Assembly: GCA_022822785.1 (NCBI GenBank)
Contig: JAJEAL010000117.1
Coordinates: 1 to 64,000 of the forward strand
Source of the DNA: Candidatus Poribacteria bacterium
GTDB lineage: Bacteria; Poribacteria; WGA-4E; PCPOR2b
Length of the DNA: 64,000 bases
Direction of reading: 5' to 3'
Positions 17,763-26,069 of the stretch are shown in pieces. The position numbers were made by a program, and so were the translations under genes. The notes below the pieces were generated by a model. It did no database searches and was not told where the DNA came from. It saw only the letters and a program-made list of their open reading frames with translations. Numbering within the stretch: the stretch's first letter is position 1; every line of letters starts with the position of its first letter.

Positions 17763-18228
17763 GAAACGGTTCTGTCTTATTCTAACCCTATGTGGTCTAT
17801 GGGGCATCCTCCTCACAGCTGTGTTTGCCCAAGTCCCGAGAACGGGAACAGTTCGTGGTAATATTGTTGATACCTCAGAGGCACAACTCCCGATTGAAGG
17901 AGTCTTGGTTGTTATGGTCGATGCTAGCGGTTCCGAGCATGAAACACTGACGGATAACAATGGTGATTACAAGATAAGTGGATTGACCCCGGGCCGTTAC
18001 CTGCTTAGTATTTACAGGGCTGGATACGGTGACCGCACTGGCAAACGGGTCACAGTTGTTGCCGGCGGAGACCACTACGTGCTGATGAAAATGACCAAAA
18101 AGGCAGGGCTGATTGACCTATTGCCAGAGGAATTTGACTCTTCGCCTTGGCTGTTCCTTCTCTGTTTGGGAGGTGCTTTTGTTCTAGGTTATCTCATTGG
18201 TCGAACCAGTCGCCGTTCAGACCACTAA
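17761..18228 (+). CDS. Exported carboxypeptidase-regulatory-like domain protein
   Basis: 155 aa. ATG 17761 with AAGGGAAAG upstream (an in-frame start at 17725 lies inside the moxR relic). Residues 1-22 are a signal peptide (VFA-Q). Residues 27-110 form one CarboxypepD_reg/CnaB-like beta-sandwich (GTVRGNIVD, PIEGVLVVMVD, TDNNGDYKISGLTPGRYLL). Residues about 128-146 are a membrane helix followed by RTSRR, so the C-terminus stays inside. Probably an anchored periplasmic domain belonging to the Bat-like complex. Confidence 0.75.
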   Translation: MKRFCLILTLCGLWGILLTAVFAQVPRTGTVRGNIVDTSEAQLPIEGVLVVMVDASGSEHETLTDNNGDYKISGLTPGRYLLSIYRAGYGDRTGKRVTVVAGGDHYVLMKMTKKAGLIDLLPEEFDSSPWLFLLCLGGAFVLGYLIGRTSRRSDH

Positions 18229-18265
18229 AGACTGCACAGCTAACTTGCCGCTGGAGTTTCCTGCC

Positions 18266-19162
18266 ATGAACAACGCTCAATCTACCCAATCTGCCTTCGA
18301 TGGCGAGTTCCTAAAAAAGTTGGAATACCTTTATATCGTTTCCAAGAAGATTTTTGCGGGACGGATCAAGGCGGAGCGACGCAGTACGCGGCGCGGTGTC
18401 AGTGTCGAGTTCGCTGATTACCGTAACTACACCGCCGGAGACGATTTTCGCTATATCGACTGGAACGCCTTCGCCCGCTTAGACGAGCTTTTGCTGAAAC
18501 TTTATGAGGAGCGGGAAGACCTGCACATCTACTTTCTCCTTGATGCTAGCCAATCGATGACCTACGGTGAACCGCAGAAGTTACTCTACGCCAAGCGCGT
18601 GGCTGCAGCACTTGCCTATATCAGCCTGTCCAACTTAGACCGTGTTAGTATCACCGCTTTCACGGATCGAGATCTGAATCGGTTACCGACTGAGCGTGGA
18701 AAGGGAAAAATCTTCACGGTGCTTGATTTTCTGGATCGGATTGATGGGGCAGGCGAGACCGATTTGGAAAACGCCTTCCGCAATTTTGTGCATACAACGA
18801 AACGGCGTGGGTTAATTGTGCTAATCTCCGATCTCTTTGATCCGCGCGGGTTTACAGATGGCCTCAACGTGTTGCAGTTCCAGAAGCATGACCTGTTCGT
18901 GGTGCACATCATTGACGACAAAGAAGCAGCGCCCAATTTGCGGGGCGATTACCATCTCGTTGATGTTGAGACAGATCAGCTCCGTCCAGTAACCATCAAT
19001 GAAAATCATCTCAAACGCTACAAGGCGTTGTTCCAACAGTATTGCGATGATCTCAGGCGATACTGCGTTCAGCGCGAAATCGGTTTCATTCGGACAAGCC
19101 CCCAATTGCCCTTTGATGAACTGATCCTACGCATCTTTCGGATGGGTGGATTTGTATCATGA
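18266..19162 (+). CDS. DUF58 family protein (vWA-like)
   Basis: 298 aa from ATG 18266 (CTGGAG upstream); the 23 codons before it in frame overlap the previous gene. The DUF58 core is clear: GRRRS-type stretch ERRSTRRGVSVEFADYRNY, then GDDFRYIDWNAFARLDELLLKLYEEREDL, and the vWA metal site FLLDASQSMTYGE (DxSxS). DUF58 proteins are the standard partners of MoxR ATPases. The stop overlaps a chance ATG; the next true start is 10 bases on. Confidence 0.92.
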   Translation: MNNAQSTQSAFDGEFLKKLEYLYIVSKKIFAGRIKAERRSTRRGVSVEFADYRNYTAGDDFRYIDWNAFARLDELLLKLYEEREDLHIYFLLDASQSMTYGEPQKLLYAKRVAAALAYISLSNLDRVSITAFTDRDLNRLPTERGKGKIFTVLDFLDRIDGAGETDLENAFRNFVHTTKRRGLIVLISDLFDPRGFTDGLNVLQFQKHDLFVVHIIDDKEAAPNLRGDYHLVDVETDQLRPVTINENHLKRYKALFQQYCDDLRRYCVQREIGFIRTSPQLPFDELILRIFRMGGFVS

Positions 19163-19171
19163 CAAAACGCT

Positions 19172-21046
19172 ATGAACTTCCTATCGCCGACTGCATTCTT
19201 GCTATTCGGGCTCGCGGCACCAATTGTGATGCTCTATATCCTCAAATTACGCCGTCGCCGCGAACCGGTGTCCACCTTACTGTTTTGGGAACAGATCTTC
19301 AGAGAGAAGCAGACAACCTCGCTGTTTCAAAAACTGAAGCAGCTGTTGTCCCTTCTCCTGCAGCTGCTATTCCTTGCGCTTTTAGTCCTCGCGCTTGCCC
19401 GACCACAATTTGCGTTCATGACCAAGTCGGCACGACAGATTATCCTGATTATTGATCGTTCAGCGAGCATGAACGCCGCTGATGACACGCTCTCGCGTTT
19501 GGAATCAGCCAAGCAGCAGGCATTACACATGGTCGATAATCTCCGCTTTATCGACGAGATGATGGTAGTCAGCTGCCACACCCAACCTGTAATCCATAGC
19601 CCTTTCACCAATCATCAGAAATCGCTACGTAGTGCGATTGAATCAATTAGTCCCACAGATGTAAAAACAGACCTCCAGCCGGCGTTGGCTGTCGCCCATT
19701 CTGTGGCACAGACGAAGCCTAACCCAGAAATTGTTGTTTTCAGCGATTTTCATCAGGTTCCAGATGCGCTTCTCAGACAGCAGGAAAGCGTTCAGCCACA
19801 TTTCTCGGATGCGAAGGTTCATCTGGTACCAGTTAATCTCGGCGTGGCAGACAACGTCGGCATCACACAGTTTCGGGTGCGGAAGAGTCTAGTCAACGCC
19901 TTTGATTACCAAACCTTGTTGACGGTTATCAATGCGTCAATCGAGGAAAAATCCTTCAACGTGGAACTTTATCTCAACGACGCTATTCTGGATGTCCGTC
20001 CTTACACCCTCGCGCCCGGTGAGAGCAAATCCGAACTCTTTACCAACTTTACGATGGAGGGTGGTAGGCTAAAAGCTGCCTTGGATGTCGAAGATGCGCT
20101 ATCTACCGATAACGTTGCTTACGCTGCGCTACCAAAGCGCGAACAAATTCCTGTTTTACTTGTCACCCCGGACAACCCATTCCTCGAAAATGCGCTCGCC
20201 GTTGATGAAAAAGTGGATCTGACCGTCGTTGCCCCGGACCAATACGAACCCGGTGTGATGGACTATACAGTTATCATTTTTGACCGTTATAACCCATCGA
20301 CACTCGGTGATGGCAACTATATGTTTATCTATCCTCCGAAAACAGGGGCGATTTGGCAGATTGGCGAATCACTAGAAACCCCAATCATCACAGAGTGGGA
20401 ACGTGACCATCCCATTCTACGCCACGTTCATCTGGATAATGTCCAGATAACCGAAGCGTATCAGGTCCGCGTCCCGGCTACAGCGAGCGTGCTTGTCCGT
20501 TCATTTGGAGATCCATTGCTCATTGTTGAGGAGGGTCAGAATCGAAGAATCGTTTTTATTGCCACCGACACCCTGAAATCGGACCTGCCCTTGCGAATCG
20601 CTTTTCCGCTGATTGTTGCGAATACGATTCAGTGGTTTCAAGGGAAATCGGAGATTGAAGAATATCACCTTCAGACAGGGGAGGTTTTGAAAAAGTGGAT
20701 CGACGAAGCCGCCACAGTAGAAAGCGTGACGGTTGTGGGACCGGTGGGTGAGTCGTGGGAAATTCCTGTTGAAAAGGGTGAATTGCTCTTTGATGAAACC
20801 TCAACGGTGGGGTTTTATGAGCTAAAAATTGGTGAAAATGAAGAGGTCTGGGCGGTCAATTTAACCGATTTAGCAGAATCACAAATCCACACGGCTGAAG
20901 GAGTGGCGGATCTATTGGAGGAAGAAGAGCTCGTATTAAGTAGTTCTGCGCTCTTGAATTATCCGCCGTGGGTTTATCTAATTTTGCTCGCGGTTCTGTT
21001 AAGTGCCGTCGAATGGTTTCTCTATCAACGGAGGCGAATTGACTAA
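19172..21046 (+). CDS. BatA-type membrane protein with vWA domain
   Basis: 624 aa. Starts MNFLSPTAFLLFGLAAPIVM, the typical BatA N-terminal helix, then the RRRREPVSTLLFW loop and a second helix (about 51-71). A vWA domain follows, with the metal site IIDRSASMNAADD at about 91. Residues 250-560 are beta-rich periplasmic sequence, and a last helix (about 598-616) precedes QRRRID. It probably senses or binds a periplasmic partner under control of MoxR. Its stop lies one base before the next ATG. Confidence 0.88.
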   Translation: MNFLSPTAFLLFGLAAPIVMLYILKLRRRREPVSTLLFWEQIFREKQTTSLFQKLKQLLSLLLQLLFLALLVLALARPQFAFMTKSARQIILIIDRSASMNAADDTLSRLESAKQQALHMVDNLRFIDEMMVVSCHTQPVIHSPFTNHQKSLRSAIESISPTDVKTDLQPALAVAHSVAQTKPNPEIVVFSDFHQVPDALLRQQESVQPHFSDAKVHLVPVNLGVADNVGITQFRVRKSLVNAFDYQTLLTVINASIEEKSFNVELYLNDAILDVRPYTLAPGESKSELFTNFTMEGGRLKAALDVEDALSTDNVAYAALPKREQIPVLLVTPDNPFLENALAVDEKVDLTVVAPDQYEPGVMDYTVIIFDRYNPSTLGDGNYMFIYPPKTGAIWQIGESLETPIITEWERDHPILRHVHLDNVQITEAYQVRVPATASVLVRSFGDPLLIVEEGQNRRIVFIATDTLKSDLPLRIAFPLIVANTIQWFQGKSEIEEYHLQTGEVLKKWIDEAATVESVTVVGPVGESWEIPVEKGELLFDETSTVGFYELKIGENEEVWAVNLTDLAESQIHTAEGVADLLEEEELVLSSSALLNYPPWVYLILLAVLLSAVEWFLYQRRRID

Positions 21047-21047
21047 T

Positions 21048-23624
21048 ATGGAAATTGCTCGTCCCTTCGCACTTTTGCTACTTTTGCTGATACCTTTCCT
21101 TTATTATGGTCATCGTCGAAGCCTCGTTGATTTATCGCTGCCGCAACGCATCGTCAGCCTGATTCTACGAGCCCTCATTATCGTTCTGCTCATTTGCAGC
21201 CTTGCCGGAATTCAATATCTGACGTCCGGTGGAAAATTGGCGGTGATTTTCCTTGCGGATATTTCTGATAGTATCTCAGAAGAGGGATTAAAGGAGGCAC
21301 AGGGTTATATTGATGAAGCGATAGATAGCCTAAGCGATCAGCAAGTAGGTGTGATGGCTTTCACAAATGAGACGCAAGTGATTCAAGAGCTCCAGTCGAA
21401 ATCCGATGAGACATTAGATCTTACCGAAATCAAAGGGTATTGGCTCGATGAGAACGAAAAAGCAGGGGCTGCCACAAACATCGCTCAAGCAATTGAGACA
21501 GCATGGGGTATTTTTCCTGCAAATGTCAACAAGCGGATTGTGCTTATCAGCGATGGCGTTGAGACACGTGGTGATGTGCTTCGTGCCGGATTGCGCGGAA
21601 AAGCTTTTGGTGTACAGATTGACACCGTGCCTATCTACCCCAGCGATGCCCCCGAAGTCATGATTGAGCGCATTGATGCGCCGATGCAGGTCAAACAGGG
21701 AGAACCGTTTCATTTGGAGGTCTTTGTCCACAGCAATCGCGAGGATTTCGCCGAGGTGCGACTGCACAAAAACAAATTTGAGGTGGCAAAGCAGACTGTC
21801 CGATTAGAGGTGGGTGAAAATCGTATCCGTTTCTCTCAGACTGCGACCGAGAGTGGGATGCTGACGTACGATGCGATTTGTGCGGCAATTCAGGACACCC
21901 GTTATGACAACAACCACGCTCTGGGTATTGTTGTTGCGTCTGGTAAGCCCAAGGTGCTTCTGATTGACGAGAACGAGTCACAAGCCCGCTATCTGGCGCG
22001 TGTCCTTGAGGACGCAGAGATTCAGGTGAATGTCCGAAACGGCTTGGGGGTGCCCAGCGAGTTATCCGACCTACAGAACTACGATTTGGTCGTTTTCAGT
22101 GATGTTCCTGCCAACCGTCTAAACCAGAAGCAGATGGAATTGATTCGCACCTACGTCCAAGATCTCGGGGGCGGATTCATGATGCTGGGAAGTGAAAACA
22201 GCTTTGGACTCGGTGGGTACTACAAAACTCCAATTGAGGAGATTCTGCCTGTCCGCACGGATACGGAGAAAAAGAAGGAGACGCCGAGCATTGCGATGGT
22301 ACTGGTAATCGACAAGTCGGGAAGTATGGACGGTATAAAAATTGAACTGGCGAAAGAAGCAGCGCGTGCAACAATTGAGCTACTCGGCCGACGCGATAAA
22401 ATCGGTGTCATCGCCTTTGACGGCTCGCCACACTGGATTACGGAAATATACACCGCTTCTGACAAACTCTACGTCTCCGATCGGGTCGGGTCGCTCAAAG
22501 CAGGTGGTGGTACAAATCTTTATCCGGCACTCCAGCAAGCATATCTTGCTCTAACTGAGACCACTGCGAAACTCAAGCATGTCATTGTTCTAAGCGACGG
22601 TCAGTCACAGCCGGGCGATTGGTACGGCATCGTCAATTCGATGCGTGCCGAACGGATGACTGTTTCCGCCGTTGGTATCGGCAGCGGTGCGGACATGAAT
22701 CTGCTGTCGAACATCGCCAATTGGGGCGGAGGGCGCGCCTATTTCACACAGGACCCTTATAATATCCCGCAAATCTTTGCTAAAGAAACCGTTACCGCCT
22801 CCAAATCCGCTATCATTGATGAGCCGTTTATCCCGCAGATTATTAAACTCACACAAGTCTTGCAGGGGATCGACCTTGAACTGGCGCCTTTTCTGCTTGG
22901 CTATATCTCGACCCAGCCAAAGCCGACCGCCGAGGTCTTTCTGGTTTCAGATCGCGGCGATCCGCTGTTAGCAAGTTGGCAGTACGGCTTAGGTAAATCC
23001 GTCGCCTTTACTTCGGACGCCAAAGCACGATGGGCAGCGGATTGGTTGGAATGGGCGGGCTTTGGCAAGTTTTGGACGCAGTTGGTACGCGACACGATGC
23101 GCAAGTCAACAGTCAGCAACTTTCAGGCCCGCATTGAACGGGAGAAGGGCACCGCCCATCTCACCATTGATGCCCTGAACGAAGCTGGGGATTTTCTGAA
23201 CAACCTCGAAAGCGATATCTCCCTGATTCCGCCGAATCTAAAAAAGCAGCAACTTAACATCACACAGATGGCGCCGGGCAAATATGAAATTGATTTTGCC
23301 GTTGACGAGATGGGCCCATATTTCGTCAACATCATGCAGAAACAACACGGCAAATCGGTCAACACACAGGTCACCGGCACCGTCGTTTCCTACCCTGATG
23401 AATACCTTGTCCATCGCGCCAACGAAACCCTCCTGAAGCAACTCGCGTCTACCTCCGGTGGCAAGTTCGCGCCCTCGCCACAAGACGCGCTTCGTGCACC
23501 GGAGCAGCCGGTTGTCCGGCGCATTCATCTGTGGCGACCGCTGCTTATCATCGCTGCGTTTCTGCTGTTAGCCGACATCGCATTGCGCCGAATAGATCTG
23601 ATGAGAGAAAGACGGACGGATTGA
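21048..23624 (+). CDS. Large membrane protein with two vWA domains
   Basis: 858 aa from ATG 21048 (GGAGGCG upstream); a longer in-frame start at 21003 lies within the previous gene. Two N-terminal helices (about 5-20, 30-52) are followed by a first vWA-like domain (LADISDSISEEG, about 67), a beta-sandwich, a glutamine-amidotransferase-like domain (PKVLLIDENESQARYLARVL to GGGFMMLGSENSFGLGG, about 303-392), and a second vWA domain with a complete metal site (VIDKSGSMDG, about 421). A C-terminal helix (about 828-846) ends in RRIDLMRERR. This order is known from large vWA proteins beside BatA-like genes. Confidence 0.88.
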   Translation: MEIARPFALLLLLLIPFLYYGHRRSLVDLSLPQRIVSLILRALIIVLLICSLAGIQYLTSGGKLAVIFLADISDSISEEGLKEAQGYIDEAIDSLSDQQVGVMAFTNETQVIQELQSKSDETLDLTEIKGYWLDENEKAGAATNIAQAIETAWGIFPANVNKRIVLISDGVETRGDVLRAGLRGKAFGVQIDTVPIYPSDAPEVMIERIDAPMQVKQGEPFHLEVFVHSNREDFAEVRLHKNKFEVAKQTVRLEVGENRIRFSQTATESGMLTYDAICAAIQDTRYDNNHALGIVVASGKPKVLLIDENESQARYLARVLEDAEIQVNVRNGLGVPSELSDLQNYDLVVFSDVPANRLNQKQMELIRTYVQDLGGGFMMLGSENSFGLGGYYKTPIEEILPVRTDTEKKKETPSIAMVLVIDKSGSMDGIKIELAKEAARATIELLGRRDKIGVIAFDGSPHWITEIYTASDKLYVSDRVGSLKAGGGTNLYPALQQAYLALTETTAKLKHVIVLSDGQSQPGDWYGIVNSMRAERMTVSAVGIGSGADMNLLSNIANWGGGRAYFTQDPYNIPQIFAKETVTASKSAIIDEPFIPQIIKLTQVLQGIDLELAPFLLGYISTQPKPTAEVFLVSDRGDPLLASWQYGLGKSVAFTSDAKARWAADWLEWAGFGKFWTQLVRDTMRKSTVSNFQARIEREKGTAHLTIDALNEAGDFLNNLESDISLIPPNLKKQQLNITQMAPGKYEIDFAVDEMGPYFVNIMQKQHGKSVNTQVTGTVVSYPDEYLVHRANETLLKQLASTSGGKFAPSPQDALRAPEQPVVRRIHLWRPLLIIAAFLLLADIALRRIDLMRERRTD

Positions 23625-23725
23625 ACCGCTTAATGGCGAATCATGTGTGGGAGCTTATTGCTGCACAGGTTCTGAGCGAATAGTTATTGTGAGAATTTAT
23701 CAGCATTCATAGGAGGATGGATACT

Positions 23726-24796
23726 ATGCAAGACACCACGTGGGCAAGTGTGAACGAAAGCGACTACGCAATCAAAGTCGAAACCGACAAACTCGAAGCG
23801 GTCATCCCTAAGAAAGACCCTAAACATTGGATGACTGGGATCGAAAAGGGATCGTTTCTCGACAAAGCCACCGGTTTCCGAGAAATCGGTGATGGCTTGA
23901 TGGTTATTGATTGGCTGATGGAGGCGGGCAGCGACGAAGGCTACGGCGATCAGATAATTGCCCCGGACGGGCACGGTGTCGGCAGATACTCTTGGTATGA
24001 AAACGAGACGGAACCGGACCGGCAGTACTCCACACGCATGTCTCACGGCAGCAGCCATCGTAAGCGCTTGGTTGAAGGTCCGCAACTCTGCCATAGAATG
24101 AAACCGGTGCAGCCGGAGGTCATCCACGGCGCAGATTTTATAGCGGTTACAACCACGTATCAGTACGAATACGCCGCTCCCGGGCGCAAAGCCGGCTCGC
24201 GGTGGACACAGCAGATTGTATTCCCCAAAGGCGAACGGTTCTTCGTGCTAATGGACAAAATTGACAGCGTCAACGATTCGCCGGAGATGTTCCTCCGCAA
24301 CGACACGCCGGGCTGTATCCGTCATGAAAAGGGCGATACGTTCAGCGAGGTTTATCTCAGCTATCTGAGCGGTCCCAACGGGGTGCGTATACCGTCCAGT
24401 GAATTCTTCACGCCGTTCCCACCGGACCTGAAATTCGGCTATCGCCGCGACCTGAACAGAACCCCGGAACATTTTATCCGTGCATACCATTTGCGCGACA
24501 AAGAGACGGGTGAAGATGGTCCTTGGCTGGCAGGTCTGACGCTTGAACCATCTGTAGTCTATGAGGCGTGGTGCAGCCAACGGCCCGGGGGCATCATTGT
24601 TATGATCGAAGAGATCCACGGGAAACCTGTGAAGGCGGGGGACTCCTTCAGTGCCGCCCACATTGTGGGTTATTTCGACACGATCGAGGAGATGCACACA
24701 GTATATGACCGTCATAAGGGGCACACGGCATTGGTTGCTGACGCATCGGGTTGGCGGTTGATAAACGCAGCAAGTCAGTTAGCTACCTGTCCATAA
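23726..24796 (+). CDS. Protein of unknown function, mutarotase-like fold possible
   Basis: 356 aa. AGGAGG at 23711 touches the ATG at 23717 but is well spaced from the ATG at 23726, so the latter is chosen. No signal peptide. It is rich in beta strands and aromatic residues, with conserved-looking His and Arg (DGHGVGRYSWYENE, RMSHGSSHRK, YQYEYAAPGRKAGSRWTQQ). The overall look is that of sugar-processing or galactose-mutarotase-like proteins of this lineage; no catalytic motif was recognised. It is transcribed alone and converges with the kinase gene. Confidence 0.6.
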   Translation: MQDTTWASVNESDYAIKVETDKLEAVIPKKDPKHWMTGIEKGSFLDKATGFREIGDGLMVIDWLMEAGSDEGYGDQIIAPDGHGVGRYSWYENETEPDRQYSTRMSHGSSHRKRLVEGPQLCHRMKPVQPEVIHGADFIAVTTTYQYEYAAPGRKAGSRWTQQIVFPKGERFFVLMDKIDSVNDSPEMFLRNDTPGCIRHEKGDTFSEVYLSYLSGPNGVRIPSSEFFTPFPPDLKFGYRRDLNRTPEHFIRAYHLRDKETGEDGPWLAGLTLEPSVVYEAWCSQRPGGIIVMIEEIHGKPVKAGDSFSAAHIVGYFDTIEEMHTVYDRHKGHTALVADASGWRLINAASQLATCP

Positions 24797-24805
24797 AGCT
24801 TGATT

Positions 24806-25678
24806 TTATTTATTATGTGCCGACATCACCCGTCGAGCAAGATCTTGCGCTTTATGCCGATCTCCCGCCGGTGTTGAAGCTAGACGCGCGAACATCCACA
24901 GCCAAACGCGTTCCCGATCCACACCGAGTAGGTCTGCAAATCTGTTAATTGTAGTCTTTGGTTTTGAGCGCAATCGTTCCCTACAATTGAGCAGGTGCTG
25001 GATCGCATCGTAAGCTGGATCGCCGTAAAACGGCTTGGGATCAATAACAAGCCACGGTTGGCGTCCCGCTCGAAGCACATTCCCCGCGTGCAAATCCGTT
25101 GCTAGCAATACATCACGTGGCGCATCCTTTAGCAGCTCTTCAAGAATTTGCACCCCCTCCTTAGCCAATCCCGGATCGGGCCAACGATCTGCCTGTTCTA
25201 GGGACTCCTTGGTCCACCATGCAATCATTTCTGACAGTGGCCGAAACGGATGTATCTCAGGTAGCGTCTGCCACAATCTTCTCAACAGTTTGGCAATAAC
25301 CTGATCCTGTTCATTTTCAGGTTGCTCTCGTAGCGTGGTGCCCGGTTCACACCGTTCAAGCAGCATCGCGTTCAGGTCAAGGTCTGCCTCTAAGACGAAA
25401 ACGGTTGGATCACCGTCCCAGAACAGTAAACCCTCAATTTCGTTTTCTGCCTCCATATGCGGCAAACCAATCTTTAGCACAGCGGGTGTGCCATCTCGTC
25501 GGACACATGGTGCGACCCAAGAACAGCTCGCTTCTTCTTCAAAGGGCGGGCTAAGGTTCAATGACCACCGCTCCTTGAGATCTGTGATGGCTTTGGGTAG
25601 CTGTGCTAGCCAAGCAGCCCCCTCAACGGTTTGGCGGCAATTGGTGGCGACCTGTTCAGGGATATGAATATCGTACAT
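24806..25678 (-). CDS. APH(6)/hydroxyurea-phosphotransferase-like kinase
   Basis: 290 aa from the ATG at 25678 (AGAGG upstream); a longer frame from 25720 has no site. It has the layout of the streptomycin 6-phosphotransferase family: AAWLAQLPKAITDLKERWSL at the front, ATP-binding Lys in PAVLKIG, catalytic LLATDLHAGNVL (Asp and Asn), and metal-binding VIDPKPFYGDPAYD. Members phosphorylate aminoglycosides or other small hydroxyl compounds; the actual substrate cannot be read from sequence and resistance should not be assumed. Confidence 0.8.
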   Translation of the reverse strand: MYDIHIPEQVATNCRQTVEGAAWLAQLPKAITDLKERWSLNLSPPFEEEASCSWVAPCVRRDGTPAVLKIGLPHMEAENEIEGLLFWDGDPTVFVLEADLDLNAMLLERCEPGTTLREQPENEQDQVIAKLLRRLWQTLPEIHPFRPLSEMIAWWTKESLEQADRWPDPGLAKEGVQILEELLKDAPRDVLLATDLHAGNVLRAGRQPWLVIDPKPFYGDPAYDAIQHLLNCRERLRSKPKTTINRFADLLGVDRERVWLWMFARLASTPAGDRHKAQDLARRVMSAHNK

Positions 25679-25958
25679 TCGATAAGACCTCTGCTCTCGC
25701 TTGAGCGGCGCTTCTGCCACTCTTGAGACGGTGGATTTGTGCGCCGGTTTTAGTGTGACGGGTTGATATGAGCCACTATTTTACAAGGTTGGTGTGGGTT
25801 TGTCAATAAAGTTGCGGACATGAGTGGGTGTGTGAATCTATCAATCAGAGCGGTTGGTTTAAGTTGACCTAAAGTTTACCAATTTCCCCAAATCCTTCGT
25901 ATATTTTCTCTTTTATTAAGAGACTATTTTTTATCGAATTCGTCAAATTATAAACCTA
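25679..25958. other. Intergenic region between divergent genes
   Basis: Together with 25959-26069 this is a 390-base gap between the divergently transcribed kinase and CotH genes. It becomes AT-rich from about 25850. Apart from the promoter at 25959-25987, no gene, RNA or clear repeat was seen. Confidence 0.5.
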
Positions 25959-25987
25959 TTGATCTACGGGTTGAGCTGTGGTACTAT
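25959..25987 (+). promoter_or_regulatory. Sigma-70-type promoter of the CotH-ankyrin gene
   Basis: TTGATC, 17 bases, TACTAT. It would start transcription near 25994, 76 bases before the GTG start at 26070. This argues against the longer reading frame that begins inside the promoter. Confidence 0.5.
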
Positions 25988-26069
25988 TGTAGATAGGCGG
26001 CAGCTCATACACTTAGGCTGCGTTGCGTCAACATTGCGGGAAAAGGTGCTGGCAGAAAGGATAAAAAAA

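Noticed and set aside
19159-19455. 98-codon frame starting at the DUF58 stop (ATGA)
   Set aside because: It is a shadow of the vWA gene at 19172, whose frame is plainly the coding one.
23648-23664. TGGGAG..TTGC sequence as a third sigma-54 box
   Set aside because: The spacing between GG and GC is one base too short.
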